A stretch of 64,000 nt of DNA from Urophycis tenuis. Lineage: Eukaryota; Chordata; Actinopteri; Gadiformes; Phycidae. Numbering within the stretch: position 1 is the stretch's first letter; each line of letters opens with the position of its first letter. The notes beneath the pieces were generated by a model. That model had not been told where the DNA came from, did not search any database, and was given only the letters and a program-made list of their open reading frames with translations. The position numbers and the translations under genes were made by a program. The stretch covers positions 1,205,049 through 1,269,048 of the forward strand of contig JAXIVH010000063.1 of assembly GCA_036785325.1 (NCBI GenBank), read 5' to 3'. Positions 61,690-64,000 of the stretch are shown here, one piece after another.

Positions 61690-62013
61690 TCATGGAAAAC
61701 CCAGTGTATTTCCCTGAGCAAACCATGGCTTTGGTCTGTAGTCATCTGCAAAGCCATCAAATGTACTGAGACCTACTAGCATCTCTCCAGTGGCAAATAA
61801 CATGCTAAGGAATTCCTGTTCATGGTGTTCTTTCGCTTTTGGAACTGGCCTCCTTTTTTCTCTGACGTTCCTCTTCCTTTCGGCATTGTCAGAATAGAAC
61901 TTAATGTCTTTTACCATGGCTGCATCAACCTTCTTAGTGCAGACTGTGTTCCAGGTACAAGCAATGCTGGTCGGGGCCGTACTGGTGTATCCCAGGTGGA
62001 CAGAGGCCTCCAA
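61690..62013 (-). CDS. unidentified minus-strand ORF fragment (107 codons)
   Basis: Reads CTKKVDAAMVKDIKFYSDNA, a basic stretch (ERKRNVREKRRPVPKAKEHH), then LFATGEMLVGLSTFDGFADD. Composition looks like real protein rather than a chance frame: clear charge pattern, no low complexity. It may be an exon of a repeated teleost gene. I cannot name the family. It starts and ends without clear splice evidence. Confidence 0.35.
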   Translation of the reverse strand: MEASVHLGYTSTAPTSIACTWNTVCTKKVDAAMVKDIKFYSDNAERKRNVREKRRPVPKAKEHHEQEFLSMLFATGEMLVGLSTFDGFADDYRPKPWFAQGNTLGFP

Positions 62014-62253
62014 CTTAAAAAGAAGTGCCGCAACATGCGAACAGCTTTCTCCAAGTCTAAAATCAAATAGGAAACAATAACGGCTATATACTCTTTCATT
62101 AAATAGGAGAAAATTATATGTTGTATCGCGCTTTACACCTGAAACAGTGCTGTCTGTAGGTATGGGCTTAGATTAAGACAAAACTAGACACTAGAAACAA
62201 AAACATGAGAAGATAGAGGTTAAGTCAAAAGAGACAGATGATAATTAGCAGAA

Positions 62254-64000
62254 TGGCCATCCATCCATCCATATCCTCCGCTTATCCGGGGTCGGGTCGC
62301 GGGGGCAGCAGCCTGAGGAGAGAAGCCCAAACTTCCCTCTCCCCAGCCACTTCGTCCAGCTCTTCCGGGGGGATCCCGAGGCGTTCCCAGGCCAGCCGAG
62401 AGACATAGTCCCTCCAGCGTGTCCTGGGTCTTCCCCGGGGCCTCCTCCCGGAGGGACGTGCCCGGAACACCTCCCCAGGGAGGCGTCCAGGAGGCATCCT
62501 CACTAGATGCCCGAGCCACCGCAACTGGCTCCTCTCGATGCGGAGGAGCAGCGGTTCTACTTTGAGCCCCTCCCGGATGGGAGGGGCCCTGCGGAGGAAA
62601 CTCATTTCGGCCGCTTGTATTCGCGATCTCGTTCTTTCGGTCAATACCCACAGCTCGTGACCATAGGTGAGGGTAGGAACGTAGATTGACCGGTAAATCG
62701 AGTGCTTCGCCTTTAGGCTCAGCTCCTTCTTCACCAAGACGGACCGGTGCAGAGCCCGCATCACTGCCGACGCCGCACCGATCCGTCAGTCAATCTCCCG
62801 CTCCATCCTCCCCTCACTCGTGAACAAGACCCCGAGATACTTGAACTCCTCCACTTGAGGCAGAATCTCCTCCCCGACCCGGAGAGTGCACTCCACCCTT
62901 TTCCGGCCGAGAACCATGGCCTCGGATTTGGAGGTGCTGATCCTCATCCCAGCCGCTTCACATTCGGCTGCGAACCGCTCCAGTGAGAGCTGAAGGTCAC
63001 GGCCCGATGAAGCCAACAGGACAAGATCATCTGCGAAAAGCAGTGACGCAATCCTGAGGCCACCGAACCGTAACCCCTCAATGCCCTGGCTGCGCCTAGA
63101 AATTCTGTCCATAAATTCTGTCCGTTGTGAACAGAAACGGTGACAAAGGGCAGAGCTGGCGGAGGCCAACCCCCACCGGAAACAGGCTCGACTGACTGCC
63201 GGCAATGCGGACCAAGCTCTGGCACCGGGAGTACAGGGACCCGATGGCCCGTAACAGCGGGCCCGGTACCCCATACTCCCGGAGCACCCCCCACAGGGCT
63301 CCCCGAGGGACACGGTCGAACGCCTTCTCCAAGTCCACAAAGCACATGTAGACTGGTTGGGCGAACTCCCATGCACCCTCGAGCACCGCGCCAAGGGTAT
63401 AGAGCTGGTCCACAGTTCCACGGCCGGGACGAAAACCACATTGCTCCTCCTGAATCCGAGGTTCGACTATCCTACGGACCCTCCTCTCCAGGACCCCCAA
63501 ATAGACCTTACCGGGGAGGCTGAGGAGTGTGATCCCCCTGTAGTTGGAGCACACCCTCCGGTCCCCCTTTTTGAAGAGGGGAACCACCACCCCGGTCTGC
63601 CAATCCAGAGGCACTGCCCCCGATGTCCACGCGATGCTGCAGAGACGTGTCAACCAAGACAGCCCCACAGCATCCAGGGCCTTTAGGAACTCGGGGTGGA
63701 TCTCGTCCACCCCCGGGGCCTTGCCACCGAGGAGCTTTTTAATCACCTCGGCGATCTCAGCCCCGGAGATAGGAGAGTCCCCCCCCGAGTCCCCAGACCC
63801 TGCTTCCTCAGTGGAAGGCGTGTTGGTGGGATTGAGGAGGCCTTCGAAGTATTCCCCCCACCGATTCACAACGTCCCGAGTCGAGGTCAGCAGCGCCCCG
63901 TCTCTCCCATACACGGTGTTGACAGAGCACTGCTTCCCCCTCCTGAGACGCCGGATGGTGGTCCAGAACCTCCTCGAAGCCGTTCGGAAGTCCTTCTCCA
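62254..64000 (-). mobile_element. Rex3/RTE-like LINE, 3' part, running off the window
   Basis: Minus strand. The 3' end is GGATAAGCGGAGG followed by the ATGG tail seen as CCATCCATCCAT at 62259-62272, typical of fish Rex3-type elements. The coding part runs from beyond the right edge to about 62282. It is close to the fish consensus as recalled but frame-broken. Confidence 0.82.
62282..64000 (-). pseudogene. Rex3/RTE-like reverse transcriptase (5' partial in window)
   Basis: RT blocks on the minus strand: LGGKAPGVDEIHPEFLKA, SNYRGITLLSLPGKVY, QCGFRPGRGTVDQL, CFVDLEKAFDRVPRG (first Asp) and GVGLRQLCPLSP (Leu where Gly is usual). After a frame break near 63110 come LLFADDLVLLAS (FADD box) and EFKYLGVLFTSEG. 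After another break near 62765 come TLTYGHELWVLTERTR and RPRGRPRTRWRDYVSRL. An 11-bp tandem duplication (AAATTCTGTCC) marks the first break. Confidence 0.85.

Overview
The window looks like nuclear DNA of a teleost fish. It holds the 3' part of one spliced vertebrate gene, a cysteine-string-protein gene of the DNAJC5G type, followed by roughly 54 kb that is almost wholly interspersed repeats. The repeat classes are typical of ray-finned fish: many hAT transposons, Tc1 and pogo-like elements, L2, L1-like and Rex3/RTE-like LINEs, a DIRS-like tyrosine-recombinase retroelement and a Ty3/gypsy element. Long dinucleotide arrays fit this. The species cannot be named from the sequence.

Region by region. 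1-9450: dnajc5g-like gene on the plus strand, three common exons plus two alternative C-terminal exons, with a long 3' UTR. 9450-15340: old, mostly broken repeats, including telomere-like DNA, two small hAT-type elements, a solo LTR, and minus-strand Tc1 and R2-like reverse transcriptase remnants. 15340-18940: a pogo-like transposase with one intron, plus a partial second copy. 18938-24427: an L1-like ORF2 cut by a 3.8-kb ZMYM1-like hAT. 24590-26098: a decayed, uncharacterised multi-copy teleost gene. 26100-49553: a Tc1 element split by a 21.9-kb hAT insertion. That hAT has itself been hit by a solo LTR, MITEs, an L2/DIRS composite, a complete 7.36-kb Ty3/gypsy element, an L2 tail and another MITE. 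49641-53951: a SAMD3-like pseudogene exon split by a 3.3-kb hAT. 54097-56573: a foldback repeat and a GTF2IRD2-like hAT remnant whose start region was hit by another hAT-type element that carries its own MITE. 57965-58168: a THAP-domain exon. 59090-61268: an internally deleted hAT. 62254-64000: a Rex3/RTE-like LINE running off the right edge on the minus strand.

The most informative structure is the insertion stack at 26-49 kb. Exact target-site duplications (8 bp for hAT, 4 bp for LTR elements, 9 bp for one MITE) let the order of events be read: Tc1 first, then the hAT with a BED finger, then the separate insertions into the hAT. The gypsy element is the youngest-looking layer: its two LTRs have equal length and look the same throughout, its ORFs are open, and a clear -1 frameshift signal lies at the gag/pol junction. 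Nothing in the window looks like a wholly unknown defence or toxin system. The candidate novelties are gene-structure and mobile-element arrangements.
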